Shown here: positions 43,624-52,075 of the stretch, piece after piece
How the letters are laid out: every line of letters begins with the position of its first letter
How positions within the stretch are numbered: position 1 is the first letter of the stretch
Origin: Sphingomonadaceae bacterium
Lineage (GTDB): Bacteria; Pseudomonadota; Alphaproteobacteria; Sphingomonadales; Sphingomonadaceae
Reading direction: 5' to 3'
Assembly: GCA_021300355.1 (NCBI GenBank)
Contig: JAJTEF010000003.1
Location: 1-64,000, forward strand
Length of the DNA: 64,000 nt
Position numbers and translations under genes: made by a program
Notes under the pieces: generated by a model
The model's database searches: none
Seen by the model: the letters and a program-made list of their open reading frames with translations, nothing else
What the model was told of the DNA's origin: nothing

Positions 43624-44281
43624 CCCTGCAGCATCAAATGAAGCGGCTGTGGCCGCACAACCAGCGAGTGCCGTTTCTGCGCCTGCAGGCAAATTGCAGG
43701 AAGCTGAAAAGGCCCTGGATATGCTGGAAGACGACGCCGTTCCTGTAACCCATGCAGGCACCGAGGCCGCGCATGGCGGTGCAGAAGAGCATGCCACGCC
43801 TTCGGCTCTTGGCTTTGACGCAACGATGCTTGTGGCTTTGGCGATGCTCGTCGTTATCCTTTTGGCGCTTTGGAAAAAAGTGCCAGCGATGATTGCGGGT
43901 GCGTTGGACGGACAGATTGCCGGCATTAAGCAGCAGCTGGACCAAGCAACGGCGCTGCGCGCTGAAGCTGAAAATATTAAGTCGGAATATGAAGCAAAAG
44001 CAAAGCAGGCTATCGTTGATGCCGATGCGATGAAAGCCTCTGCCGAAGCCGAAGCCAAGTTGATTGTTGCCCGCGCAAAGACCGATGCGACTGCATTGAT
44101 TGAACGCCGTGCGAAGGCGGCTGAAGAAAAGATCGCAGCTGCTGAGCGCGCCGCAATTGCGGATGTCCGCAACAAGGCCGCAAGTGCTGCTGCCGCTGCT
44201 GCAGCGCAACTGATCGCCGCGCATCATGATGCAAAGGCCGACGCAGCCCTGATCGACCAATCGATCGCTTCGCTGAACTAA
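43616..44281 (+). CDS. atpF: ATP synthase F0 subunit b
   Basis: A 221-residue b subunit with an unusual 60-residue Ala/Glu-rich N-terminal region (NEAAVAAQPASAVSAPAG...) before the membrane helix (ATMLVALAMLVVILLALWKK, about residues 66-85) and coiled-coil stator arm. The usual b subunit starts with the helix almost at once, so the extension is a lineage feature. Ends the F0 operon; the F1 operon is not in the window. Confidence 0.92.
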   Translation: MANPAASNEAAVAAQPASAVSAPAGKLQEAEKALDMLEDDAVPVTHAGTEAAHGGAEEHATPSALGFDATMLVALAMLVVILLALWKKVPAMIAGALDGQIAGIKQQLDQATALRAEAENIKSEYEAKAKQAIVDADAMKASAEAEAKLIVARAKTDATALIERRAKAAEEKIAAAERAAIADVRNKAASAAAAAAAQLIAAHHDAKADAALIDQSIASLN

Positions 44282-44290
44282 GCTTCGTGG

Positions 44291-44353
44291 TTCCCGCGCA
44301 GGCGGGGACACAACTCCGACATATAATCATGCCCTGCTTTTGCGGGAATGACA
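44291..44353. repeat. Palindromic intergenic repeat (family D), between atpF and uvrC
   Basis: The left unit TTCCCGCGCAGGCGGGG (44291-44307) is a hairpin by itself. The right unit CCCTGCTTTTGCGGGAA (44332-44348) is another, and the two ends (TTCCCGC / GCGGGAA) are inverted copies. This resembles the widespread 'TTCCCGCGAAAGCGGGAA' type element. It may also serve as the 3' hairpin of the atp mRNA. Confidence 0.75.
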
Positions 44354-44390
44354 TTGTGTAGCGCACCGACGTTGCCTACATCACCCCGAC

Positions 44391-46328
44391 ATGTCCAAAG
44401 CCGACCGCCCCGATCAACCCAATGCGGCTTCTCGCTTCAACGAGGAGCAGGCGACCTATGCGGTGCGTGGTGCGGACACACCGGATCTCGAAACCGGCCC
44501 AGCCGCCATCCGCAATGTCCTGAAGACCTTGCCGCTGAAACCGGGCGTGTACCGGATGCACGACGCGCGCGGCGAAATATTATATGTCGGAAAGGCGCGC
44601 GCGCTGAAAAACCGCGTCGGCAATTATGTGCAGATTGACCGCTTGCCCAATCGCCTGCGCAGAATGGTCGCGCTGACGCGTTCGATGACGATTGTGACCA
44701 CCAATAGTGAGGCGGAGGCCCTGTTGTTGGAAGCGCAGCTGATCAAGCGCTATCGCCCGGCGTATAATGTGCTGCTGCGCGACGACAAAAGCTTTCCCTT
44801 CATCTTGCTGCGCGCGGATCATAAATTCCCGCGTATCCAGAAACATCGCGGTGCACGGCGGAACAAGGGGCATTATTACGGCCCCTTTGCCAGCGCGGGG
44901 TCGGTTAACCAGACGCTGAATGCGTTGCAAAAGCTGTTTCTGTTGCGCAGCTGTTCGGACAGTTTTTTCAACAATCGCGACCGGCCATGCCTGTTGTACC
45001 AAATCAAGCGCTGCTCCGCGCCCTGCGTTGGCCGGATTGATGACCAATCTTATGATGGCCTAGTCGCTGATGCCAAATCCTTCCTCGACGGCAAATCTTC
45101 TGCGGTGCAGGCAAAGCTGGCGAAGGAAATGGAGGGCGCGGCCGAAGCGCTCGATTTCGAACGTGCGGCCATGCTGCGCGACCGGTTGAAGGCGCTGACC
45201 TTCATTCAAGGGTCGCAGGCGATTAATGCGCAGGGCGTTGGCGATGCGGATATCTTTGCCTTGGCGCACCGCAATGGCGTGATGGGTATTCAGGCGTTTT
45301 TCATCCGCGGCGGGCAAAATTGGGGGCATCGTTCGTTTTTCCCGTCCCATGTGGCGGAAATGACCGAGGATGAAGTGTTCACCAGCTTCCTTGCGCAATT
45401 TTACGAAGATGTGCCGCCCGCCAAAAACATATTGCTCGACCGCGAATTGACCGAGGCGGATCTGTTGGCTGAGGCATTGTCCGAACGTGCCGAACGCAAG
45501 ATTGAAATCAGCGTGCCGCAGCGCGGCGACCGCGTCCGCCTTGTCAAACAGGCGACGCGTAACGCCGAAGAGGCGCTTGACCGGCGCTTGGCGGAGAGCA
45601 CGACGCAGGGCAAGTTGCTGCAAGAGGTGGCGGACCTGTTCGAACTGCCCGAGCCGCCCCGCCGGATCGAGATTTACGACAATAGCCATATTCAGGGCAC
45701 CAATGCGCTTGGCGCGATGGTCGTTGCCGGACCCGAAGGTTTTATCAAGGGCCAGTATCGCAAGTTCAACATCAAACAGGCCGCGACCGACGATGATTTT
45801 GCGATGATGCGTGAGGTGTTCCAGCGCCGCTTTGCGCGCGCGCAGGAAGATGATCCCGACCGCGATAGCGGGCAGTGGCCTGACCTTGTGCTTATTGACG
45901 GCGGCAAGGGCCAGATGAGCAGCGTGAAGGCCGCGCTGGAGGAAATCGGCGTCGATGACGTGCCATTGATCGCCATTGCCAAAGGTCCGCATCATGGCCG
46001 TGATGGCCGCGAAGTTTTTCACTTCCCCGACGGACGCGAATTGACCTTGCCCGTGAACGCGCCGGTTCTTTTCTACCTACAACGCCTGCGCGATGAGGTG
46101 CACCGTTACGCCATTGGCGCGCACCGTGCGAAGCGCAGCAAGGCGATAACCGTGAGCCCGCTGGACGAAGTGCCCGGCGTCGGGCCCTCGCGCAAAAAGG
46201 CTTTATTGCTGCATTTCGGCACCGCGCGCGCCGTGCGCAATGCCAGCCTTGAAGATTTGCAGAAAGCACCCGGGGTGTCCGCCGCCGTGGCGCAGACGGT
46301 ATATGATTTCTACCATGCGGGCGGATGA
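44391..46328 (+). CDS. uvrC: Excinuclease ABC subunit C
   Basis: A 645-residue nucleotide-excision repair nuclease. The GIY-YIG domain is PGVYRMHDARGEILYVGKAR (about residues 51-70). The UVR motif is LAKEMEGAAEALDFERAAML (about 243-262), the RNase H-like C domain is RIEIYDNSHIQGTNALGAMV (about 425), and the C-terminal helix-hairpin-helix region is VPGVGPSRKKALLLHFGT with LQKAPGVSAAVAQTVYDF. It has a 40-residue N-terminal extension before the GIY-YIG domain. Single gene. Confidence 0.96.
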   Translation: MSKADRPDQPNAASRFNEEQATYAVRGADTPDLETGPAAIRNVLKTLPLKPGVYRMHDARGEILYVGKARALKNRVGNYVQIDRLPNRLRRMVALTRSMTIVTTNSEAEALLLEAQLIKRYRPAYNVLLRDDKSFPFILLRADHKFPRIQKHRGARRNKGHYYGPFASAGSVNQTLNALQKLFLLRSCSDSFFNNRDRPCLLYQIKRCSAPCVGRIDDQSYDGLVADAKSFLDGKSSAVQAKLAKEMEGAAEALDFERAAMLRDRLKALTFIQGSQAINAQGVGDADIFALAHRNGVMGIQAFFIRGGQNWGHRSFFPSHVAEMTEDEVFTSFLAQFYEDVPPAKNILLDRELTEADLLAEALSERAERKIEISVPQRGDRVRLVKQATRNAEEALDRRLAESTTQGKLLQEVADLFELPEPPRRIEIYDNSHIQGTNALGAMVVAGPEGFIKGQYRKFNIKQAATDDDFAMMREVFQRRFARAQEDDPDRDSGQWPDLVLIDGGKGQMSSVKAALEEIGVDDVPLIAIAKGPHHGRDGREVFHFPDGRELTLPVNAPVLFYLQRLRDEVHRYAIGAHRAKRSKAITVSPLDEVPGVGPSRKKALLLHFGTARAVRNASLEDLQKAPGVSAAVAQTVYDFYHAGG

Positions 46329-46383
46329 TGTAGCCTTGCAGTTGTTCAGCAGCTGATTAGAAAGGCGGGTAGGGGAGAAGTTT

Positions 46384-47274
46384 ATGCCAAATATCCGCGC
46401 CAACAATATCGATTTATATTATGAGGAAAACGGCCCAGCCGATGGTCCGGTCATCCTGCTCGTCATGGGCCTTGGTGCGCAGATGATTGCGTGGCCCGAC
46501 GAGTTCATTCACGGCCTTGTCAGCAAGGGCTACCGCGTCATCCATTATGACAATCGCGACGTTGGCATGTCACAGCGGATGGACGGGGCAAAGACGCCCC
46601 ATCTGGTCTGGACGATGTTCAAGGCCCGAATAGGGCTGCCGGTGCGCGTTCCATACACGCTGGGTGACATGGCGGCAGACGGCATTGGATTGCTGGATGC
46701 GCTGGGCATCGACAAGGCGCATGTGGTCGGCGCGTCGATGGGCGGGATGATCGTCCAATTGATGGCTGCCAACCACCCCGAACGGACGTTGAGCATGACA
46801 TCGATCATGTCGTCGAGCGGCAAGGCTGGGCTTCCCGGCGCGCGCGCCGATATCCAGCGCCAATTCATGGTCAAGCGCCCGCCAGACGCCAGCCGAGAGG
46901 AGGCTGTCGCGTTCGGAGCCGAGCTGGTCAATGCGTTTTCCTTCCCCGATCCGGCGCGCCCTGAAAATGCCCACGCCGAAATGGCCGCCAAAGCGTTCGA
47001 CCGGGGCTATTATCCGGTCGGCACCAGGCGGCAGTTGCTGGCGATCATCGCCGATGGCAGCCGCGTTGACCGGCTCAAGACAATTAAGGTGCCCACCCTT
47101 GTGGTGCATGGCGGTGCTGATCCGCTTGTGCCCAAAGAAGGTAGCGAGGATATCGCCCGCCACATCCAAGGCGCACGGTTGGAGATTATCGACGAAATGG
47201 CGCACGATCTGCCGCCCTCACAAGTTGGACGCATGGTGGATTTGATCGCCGGACACGCCAAGCAAGCGCATTGA
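46384..47274 (+). CDS. Alpha/beta hydrolase
   Basis: A 296-residue alpha/beta hydrolase. The oxyanion region is ILLVMGLGAQMIAWPDEFI (about residues 23-41), the nucleophile elbow VVGASMGGMIVQLMA (Ser near 118), the acid probably Asp in VVHGGADPLVPKEGS (about 240), and the His in EMAHDLPPSQ (about 270). It resembles the group that includes aclacinomycin methylesterase-like and other small-ester hydrolases; the substrate is not known. GGGGAGA precedes its ATG. Confidence 0.9.
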   Translation: MPNIRANNIDLYYEENGPADGPVILLVMGLGAQMIAWPDEFIHGLVSKGYRVIHYDNRDVGMSQRMDGAKTPHLVWTMFKARIGLPVRVPYTLGDMAADGIGLLDALGIDKAHVVGASMGGMIVQLMAANHPERTLSMTSIMSSSGKAGLPGARADIQRQFMVKRPPDASREEAVAFGAELVNAFSFPDPARPENAHAEMAAKAFDRGYYPVGTRRQLLAIIADGSRVDRLKTIKVPTLVVHGGADPLVPKEGSEDIARHIQGARLEIIDEMAHDLPPSQVGRMVDLIAGHAKQAH

Positions 47275-47336
47275 TGAAAATGCTGCACTGCACAATTTAT
47301 GCTTGCGCGCGCCGGCTGGTTGGATAATCTAAGAAG

Positions 47337-47657
47337 ATGACGACGAACCAATTGCTGCTTGAGGCTATCGCGCTCAAAAAATGTGTGACCGCCACGTACA
47401 ATAACGTGGCGATGAAGCTTGCGCCGCACGTGCTCTATTCCAAGAACAACGCGCTGTTTATCGATGCGATAACGCTCGAAAAACATGGCGAGCCGCCGCG
47501 TGAGAAAAAGCTGGGCGCGTTTCATTTGCTTGGCCTCAACGATTTGAAACTGACCGAACAATTGTTCGAAATTGATCCGTTATTCGAAGCCGGCGCGGAA
47601 AAATATGCAGGCGTGACGTTGTTCATGATCAGCGGCGAACACAGCGACGCAGGATAG
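47337..47657 (+). CDS. Small WYL-like protein, unknown function
   Basis: A 106-residue protein that looks like a single isolated WYL-type sensory domain: LEAIALKKCVTATYNNVAMK, then LAPHVLYSKNNALFIDAITL and the C-terminal LKLTEQLFEIDPLFE. It has no DNA-binding part. Stand-alone proteins of this kind ('TYNG...L.PH.L') are common in sphingomonads and have no assigned role. It lies between the hydrolase gene and recO. Confidence 0.65.
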   Translation: MTTNQLLLEAIALKKCVTATYNNVAMKLAPHVLYSKNNALFIDAITLEKHGEPPREKKLGAFHLLGLNDLKLTEQLFEIDPLFEAGAEKYAGVTLFMISGEHSDAG

Positions 47658-47694
47658 AGCTTCCCCTCATGCCGCAGTGTTGGCATGAGGGCCT

Positions 47695-48285
47695 ATGGAC
47701 ATAACGGCATCCGCGATCATTTGTGCAGTCCGTAATCACGGCGAAACCGGTGCCATCGTGCGTGCGTTTTCCGAAGATTACGGCATGCTCGCGGGCTATG
47801 TGCAGGGCGCGCGGGGGCGGCAATTGCGGCCTGTGCTGATCCCCGGCAATGTCATCACCGGCGAATGGCGCACGCGCATAACGGGGCAGTTGGCGCGCCT
47901 GACGCCCGAACCCCTGCACAGCCGCGCGCATTTGTTGGGCGAGCCGCTGGCGATTGCGGCGATTGACTGGGTCACCGCGCTGACCGCGGCAACGCTGGCC
48001 GAAGGCGTGCCTTATCCCCGCGTATACAGCGCGTGCGACGGGTTGCTGTCGGCGATTGAGCTGGCGCCTGCCGCACGGGTCTGGGCGGGGGCCATTGCGC
48101 AATATGAGACGTTATTGCTGGCCGAACTTGGCTATGCCGAAGAACATGACGCCGACAGCGCGCCGGTGGCGATGATGACGCAAAACCGCAAGCGTTTGGT
48201 CGCGCATGTTCTGGGCGACCGTCGCGCCGATGTCATGGCCGCGCGCGAACGGTTGGTGGAACGCCTGAAAAGGGCAGTTGCATAA
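47695..48285 (+). CDS. recO: DNA repair protein RecO (short form)
   Basis: A 196-residue RecO. The N-terminal OB fold is ITASAIICAVRNHGETGAIV then GMLAGYVQGARGRQLRPVLI. The middle helical part is PYPRVYSACDGLLSAIELAP and TLLLAELGY. The protein ends soon after ERLVERLKRAVA, without the zinc-finger cysteines seen in some RecO, and is 40 or more residues shorter than most alphaproteobacterial RecO. It loads RecA with RecR in gap repair. A palindromic repeat follows it. Confidence 0.85.
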   Translation: MDITASAIICAVRNHGETGAIVRAFSEDYGMLAGYVQGARGRQLRPVLIPGNVITGEWRTRITGQLARLTPEPLHSRAHLLGEPLAIAAIDWVTALTAATLAEGVPYPRVYSACDGLLSAIELAPAARVWAGAIAQYETLLLAELGYAEEHDADSAPVAMMTQNRKRLVAHVLGDRRADVMAARERLVERLKRAVA

Positions 48286-48322
48286 CCGCGCTGCACTTGG
48301 CAGGGGAGGCATGATTACAACA

Positions 48323-48402
48323 CCGTGGCCCTGAGCCTGTCGAAGGGCGCTTAAAGGCATCGCCATATCGACAGGCGTGCTTCGACAGGCTCAGCACTTC
48401 GG
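48323..48402. repeat. Palindromic intergenic repeat (family B), upstream of leuB
   Basis: Inverted arms CTGAGCCTGTCGAAG (48331-48345) and CTTCGACAGGCTCAG (48380-48394) are perfect 15-base complements, extended by ACCG...CGGT ends. The core 'CTGAGCCTGTCGAAG' is a common interspersed palindrome in sphingomonad genomes. A related element with expanded spacers flanks the other side of leuB (49474-49588). Confidence 0.85.
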
Positions 48403-48410
48403 TTTCTTTT

Positions 48411-48415
48411 GAGGA
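48411..48415 (+). promoter_or_regulatory. Ribosome binding site that sets the leuB TTG start
   Basis: GAGGA (48411-48415) lies 8 bases before TTG 48424. An ATG at 48416 is out of frame and hits TAG after four codons, so it cannot start LeuB; the TTG does. Confidence 0.7.
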
Positions 48416-48423
48416 ATGCCGCC

Positions 48424-49470
48424 TTGTTAGTTGCCTTATTACCCGGGGACGGAATTGGTCCCGAAGTCATCACCCAAGCACGTCGCGTATTGGACGCGTT
48501 GGCGATTGATGGACTGACCTTCGAAGAAGCACTGGTCGGCGGCGCGGCTTACAAAGCGACCGGCCATCCGCTGCCCCCCGAAACGCTGGGCCTTGCAAAG
48601 CGCGCTGACGCGATATTGTTTGGCGCGGTGGGCGACCCCGATTGCGATGCGTTGGAACGGCATTTGCGGCCCGAACAGGCGATATTGGGGCTGCGCAAGG
48701 AACTGTCCTTGTTCGCCAATTTGCGCCCCGCGACCTTGTTTCCCGAACTGGCGGATGCCAGCGCGCTTCGTCCCGAGGTTGCCTCACAGATCGACATGGT
48801 CATCGTGCGCGAATTGAATGGCGATGTATATTTCGGTGAAAAGGGCATGCGCAAAACCGCGGATGGTGAGCGCGAAGGCTATGACATCATGTCCTATAAT
48901 GAGGATGAAGTGCGCCGCATTGCCCGCGTCGGCTTTGAAACCGCGATGGCGCGCGGCAAAAAATTATGCTCGGTGGACAAGGCCAATGTACTCGAAACCT
49001 CGCAACTGTGGCGCGATGTGGTGATTGAAACCCACGCCGAATATCCGCAAGTGGCGCTCAGCCATATGTATGTCGACAATTGTGCGATGCAGCTGGTGCG
49101 CAACCCTGGCCAGTTTGACGTGATCGTCACCGGCAATTTGTTTGGCGATATCTTGTCCGATCAGGCGAGCATGTGCGCCGGATCGATTGGCATGTTGCCC
49201 AGCGCCTCGCTCGATAGCCATCAGAAGGGCCTGTATGAGCCTATCCACGGCAGTGCGCCCGATATTGCGGGGCAGGGCAAGGCCAACCCGCTGGCAACAA
49301 TCTTGTCCGCCGCGATGATGCTGCGTTACTCGCTCAACTTGCCGGCAATGGCCGACCGCATTGACGCGGCGGTCGCCAAAGCACTTGCCGCCGGTGCCCG
49401 CTCGCCCGATCTTGGTGGGACGATGTCCACCAGCGAAATGGGCGACGCCGTGTTGGCTGCGCTATCATAA
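48424..49470 (+). CDS. leuB: 3-isopropylmalate dehydrogenase
   Basis: A 348-residue NAD-dependent decarboxylating dehydrogenase of leucine synthesis. The opening [20 protein letters not shown] is the family N-terminus. Other marks are [14 protein letters not shown], the active-site [10 protein letters not shown], the segment [17 protein letters not shown] (catalytic Lys), and [15 protein letters not shown] with the metal-binding Asp. The start is TTG 48424, giving [10 protein letters not shown], supported by GAGGA. The gene is bracketed by two family B repeat elements. leuC/leuD are not adjacent. Confidence 0.95.
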   Translation: MLVALLPGDGIGPEVITQARRVLDALAIDGLTFEEALVGGAAYKATGHPLPPETLGLAKRADAILFGAVGDPDCDALERHLRPEQAILGLRKELSLFANLRPATLFPELADASALRPEVASQIDMVIVRELNGDVYFGEKGMRKTADGEREGYDIMSYNEDEVRRIARVGFETAMARGKKLCSVDKANVLETSQLWRDVVIETHAEYPQVALSHMYVDNCAMQLVRNPGQFDVIVTGNLFGDILSDQASMCAGSIGMLPSASLDSHQKGLYEPIHGSAPDIAGQGKANPLATILSAAMMLRYSLNLPAMADRIDAAVAKALAAGARSPDLGGTMSTSEMGDAVLAALS

Positions 49471-49473
49471 TGA

Positions 49474-49588
49474 CCGTAGCCCTGAGCCGACGGTGCGTAG
49501 CACCGGCGAGAAGTCGAAGGGCGGCTTTGCGTTGACACGCGCCCTTCGACGGACGCGCGCGCTGCGCAAGCGCTGCTCAGGGCTACGG
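49474..49588. repeat. Expanded palindromic intergenic repeat (family B variant), downstream of leuB
   Basis: Perfect 14-base outer arms CCGTAGCCCTGAGC (49474-49487) and GCTCAGGGCTACGG (49575-49588), and a perfect inner pair GTCGAAGGGC / GCCCTTCGAC (about 49513-49522 and 49539-49548). It has the half-sites of family B (CCCTGAGC and GTCGAAGGGC), but each side carries an extra GC-rich insert of about 25 bases between them. It starts 3 bases after the leuB stop and may act as its 3' hairpin. Confidence 0.8.
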
Positions 49589-49648
49589 TGTAACATCCAT
49601 AACATCTCCTTATTGACGCAACCCCTCTAGTCCCCGAAAAGCGAACTT

Positions 49649-50857
49649 ATGAAGAAAACGACTGGCCAGAATCGCGAAATCACCCGGCATTGGCGTCCTG
49701 CCACTCAGGCAGTGCGTGGTGGCACATGGCGTAGCGAACATGGTGAGACGTCGGAGGCTTTGTTCCTCTCGTCTGGCTTTACCTATGATGATGCGGAAAC
49801 CGTAGCCGCCCGTTTTGCGGGTGAGCAGGACGGCATGACCTATTCGCGGTTGCAAAACCCGACGGTGCAAATGCTGGAGGAACGCATCGCGCTGATGGAA
49901 GGGGCCGAGGCATGCCGGGCGCAAGCCACGGGCATGGCGGCAATGACAACGGCATTGCTGTGCCAATTGTCGCAAGGTGACCATGTGGTCGCCGCGCGTG
50001 CTGCCTTTGGCTCCTGTCGCTGGCTGACCGACACGTTGCTGCCCAAATGGGGTATCAGCACGACCACCATCGACAGCCGCGACAATGATGCGTGGAAAGC
50101 GGCGATTCAGCCGAACACAAAAGTGTTCTTCTTTGAAACGCCCGCCAACCCGACGATGGACATTGTCGACATGGCCTATGTCTGCGGCCTCGCCAAAGAA
50201 CATGGCATCACCACTGTCGTCGACAATGCCTTTGCCACTAGCGTGCTGCAACGGCCGATGGATTATGGCGCAGATGTTGTCGCCTATAGCGCAACGAAGC
50301 TGATGGACGGGCAGGGCCGCGTGCTTGCCGGTGCCGTCTGTGGTTCGCAACAGTGGATCGATGACGTGTTGTTGCCGTTTCAGCGGAACACCGGCCCCAA
50401 TCTGTCGCCATTCAACGCGTGGGTTGTGCACAAGGGTTTGGAAACGCTGGAGCTGCGCGCGATGCGGCAGTCGGAAAACGCCCTGCTTGTTGGCAAATTC
50501 CTGGAAGGCCGCGTGCCGCATATCATGCATCCCGGTCTTGCCAGCCACCCGCAGCATGAGCTCGCCATGAGTCAGATGAAAGCGTGCGGGCCGATTTTTG
50601 CATTTGAAGTCGACGGTGGCCGTAAGCAGGCACACGCCTTGCTCAACGCGTTGCAGCTGATCGATATTTCGAACAATATCGGCGATGCGCGCAGCCTGAT
50701 GTGCCACCCCGCATCCTCCACCCATCATGGCATGGGCCCCGAGGGCCGCGAAGCCATGGGCGTGGGCGAAGGCATGATCCGCATCAATGTTGGCTTGGAA
50801 GATCCCGCCGATCTGATCGACGATCTGGATCAGGCGCTCAAGGCCGCGGGATTGTGA
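49649..50857 (+). CDS. metZ: O-succinylhomoserine sulfhydrylase
   Basis: A 402-residue cystathionine-gamma-synthase family PLP enzyme that makes homocysteine from O-succinylhomoserine and sulphide. Seen: the opening HWRPATQAVRGGTWRSEHGE, the segment FLSSGFTYDDAETVAARFAG, the RYSR-like TYSRLQNPTVQMLEERIA, and the PLP lysine in VAYSATKLMDGQGRVLAGAV (about residue 208). The N-terminus and RLQNP are typical of MetZ rather than MetB. No SAM riboswitch was seen upstream. Its stop overlaps the apaG start (GTGA). Confidence 0.93.
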   Translation: MKKTTGQNREITRHWRPATQAVRGGTWRSEHGETSEALFLSSGFTYDDAETVAARFAGEQDGMTYSRLQNPTVQMLEERIALMEGAEACRAQATGMAAMTTALLCQLSQGDHVVAARAAFGSCRWLTDTLLPKWGISTTTIDSRDNDAWKAAIQPNTKVFFFETPANPTMDIVDMAYVCGLAKEHGITTVVDNAFATSVLQRPMDYGADVVAYSATKLMDGQGRVLAGAVCGSQQWIDDVLLPFQRNTGPNLSPFNAWVVHKGLETLELRAMRQSENALLVGKFLEGRVPHIMHPGLASHPQHELAMSQMKACGPIFAFEVDGGRKQAHALLNALQLIDISNNIGDARSLMCHPASSTHHGMGPEGREAMGVGEGMIRINVGLEDPADLIDDLDQALKAAGL

Positions 50858-51264
50858 CGAGCATCCTCGATTCCTTCTTTGCGGTCAGCGCAACGACCGA
50901 GGGCGTGACCGTCCGCGTGTCGCCCAATTTTCTGCAAGAACAATCGGCTCCCGCGCAAGGCCGCTGGTTTTGGTCCTATCATATCCGCATCGAAAATGGC
51001 GGCGATGAACCCGTGCAATTGATGACGCGGCATTGGCGCATCACCGACGGTCGCGGCACAATCAACCATGTTGATGGCGATGGCGTGGTCGGCGAACAGC
51101 CGTTGCTGAAACCCGGTGAAAGCCATGATTATGTGTCGGGCTGCCCGCTGCCGACACCCAGCGGCATGATGGAAGGGCAATATCGTTTCATTCGCGAAGA
51201 TGGCACGACCTTCCTCGCCGAAATCCCGCGCTTTACGCTGGTCGCCCCGGCAACGGCGCGTTGA
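50854..51264 (+). CDS. apaG: ApaG protein
   Basis: A 136-residue ApaG (DUF525) immunoglobulin-like protein. Seen: TEGVTVRVSPNFLQEQSAPA, then WSYHIRIENGGDEPVQLMTR, HWRITDGRGTINHVDGDGVV and VSGCPLPTPSGMMEGQYRF. The start is a GTG overlapping the metZ stop by 4 bases. It is linked to Co/Mg homeostasis in enterobacteria by phenotype only; biochemical function is not known. Confidence 0.95.
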   Translation: MTSILDSFFAVSATTEGVTVRVSPNFLQEQSAPAQGRWFWSYHIRIENGGDEPVQLMTRHWRITDGRGTINHVDGDGVVGEQPLLKPGESHDYVSGCPLPTPSGMMEGQYRFIREDGTTFLAEIPRFTLVAPATAR

Positions 51265-51271
51265 GCATCCA

Positions 51272-52063
51272 ATGAAGCGTACGCATCTGCCCCTTAATGG
51301 TTTGCGCGTGCTGGACGCTTCGGCGCGGCATTTAAGCTTTACCAAGGCGGCGGACGAACTTGCGGTGACGCCAGCGGCTGTCGGCCAGCAGATCCGCGCG
51401 CTTGAAGACATGCTGGGCGTCGTTCTCTTCCGCCGGACGCCCAAGGGGCTTGAGCTCACGGACGAAGCGACAAACGGCCTTGATGCGCTGCGTGCAGGCT
51501 TTTTGCAGTTCGAAGAGTCGGTTCGTGCGATGCAGGCGGGGCAATCCTCCAATTCGCTGACCATCGCTGCGCCGCGCGATTTTACCGCAAAATGGCTGGC
51601 CGCGCGGTTAGCGGCATTCAGCAAGGCGAACCCCGACACCCGCTTCACTTTGGTGGCGGCGGACGAGGATGTCGATTTTACCGAAGCCAATCTTGATCTT
51701 GCCATCCGGCTGGCCACTGGCCACGGCGAGCATGAAGGCGTCAAGCTCGCCGCTGGCGCGCATGTGACCGTCGCTGCACCCGAAGGCGGGGCGGAAACAC
51801 CGATTAGCTGGCCCAATTGCCCCGTGGCCGACGGCGTGGCTGCGCTTCGCCTCGCCGATGCCGGCCTTGCGATTGACGCGGCCGCCATTGGGCTGGGCCG
51901 GGCCACCGTGCCGTTGCTTTTGGCCGAAGCCGATTTGGCGAGCGGAAAAATACGCGCGGTCGATAACGCGAAAGAAAGCGAAGAAGCCTATTGGCTGGTC
52001 GCACCCTTGCCGCAATGGCGGCAGAAAAAGGTTAAGGCCTTGGTTGAGGCTTTAACGGCCTGA
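51272..52063 (+). CDS. LysR-type regulator, GcvA-like
   Basis: A 263-residue LysR protein with an intact helix-turn-helix: LRVLDASARHLSFTKAADEL and VTPAAVGQQIRALEDMLG, followed by the LFRRTPKGLELTDEA linker. The opening LPLNGLRVLDASARHLSF is the GcvA/AmpR subgroup signature. It is shorter than the usual 290-310 residues; the effector domain looks compressed in its second lobe. It follows apaG by 7 bases and a repeat element follows it. Target unknown. Confidence 0.88.
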   Translation: MKRTHLPLNGLRVLDASARHLSFTKAADELAVTPAAVGQQIRALEDMLGVVLFRRTPKGLELTDEATNGLDALRAGFLQFEESVRAMQAGQSSNSLTIAAPRDFTAKWLAARLAAFSKANPDTRFTLVAADEDVDFTEANLDLAIRLATGHGEHEGVKLAAGAHVTVAAPEGGAETPISWPNCPVADGVAALRLADAGLAIDAAAIGLGRATVPLLLAEADLASGKIRAVDNAKESEEAYWLVAPLPQWRQKKVKALVEALTA

Positions 52064-52075
52064 CGATCACATCCA

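Noticed and set aside
45060-46022. A 320-codon minus-strand open frame opposite uvrC
   Set aside because: Antisense shadow of a strongly conserved gene.
48416-48430. ATG at 48416 as the leuB start
   Set aside because: It is out of frame with LeuB and reaches TAG after four codons; the in-frame TTG at 48424 has correct spacing to GAGGA.
49589-49648. Possible SAM riboswitch upstream of metZ
   Set aside because: SAM-II elements are common before metZ in alphaproteobacteria, but no conserved core or pseudoknot pairing was recognised in the 60 bases left after the repeat element.
49610-51906. Two long minus-strand open frames opposite metZ and apaG/lysR
   Set aside because: Shadows of genes with clear motifs on the plus strand; no start signals or domain features.
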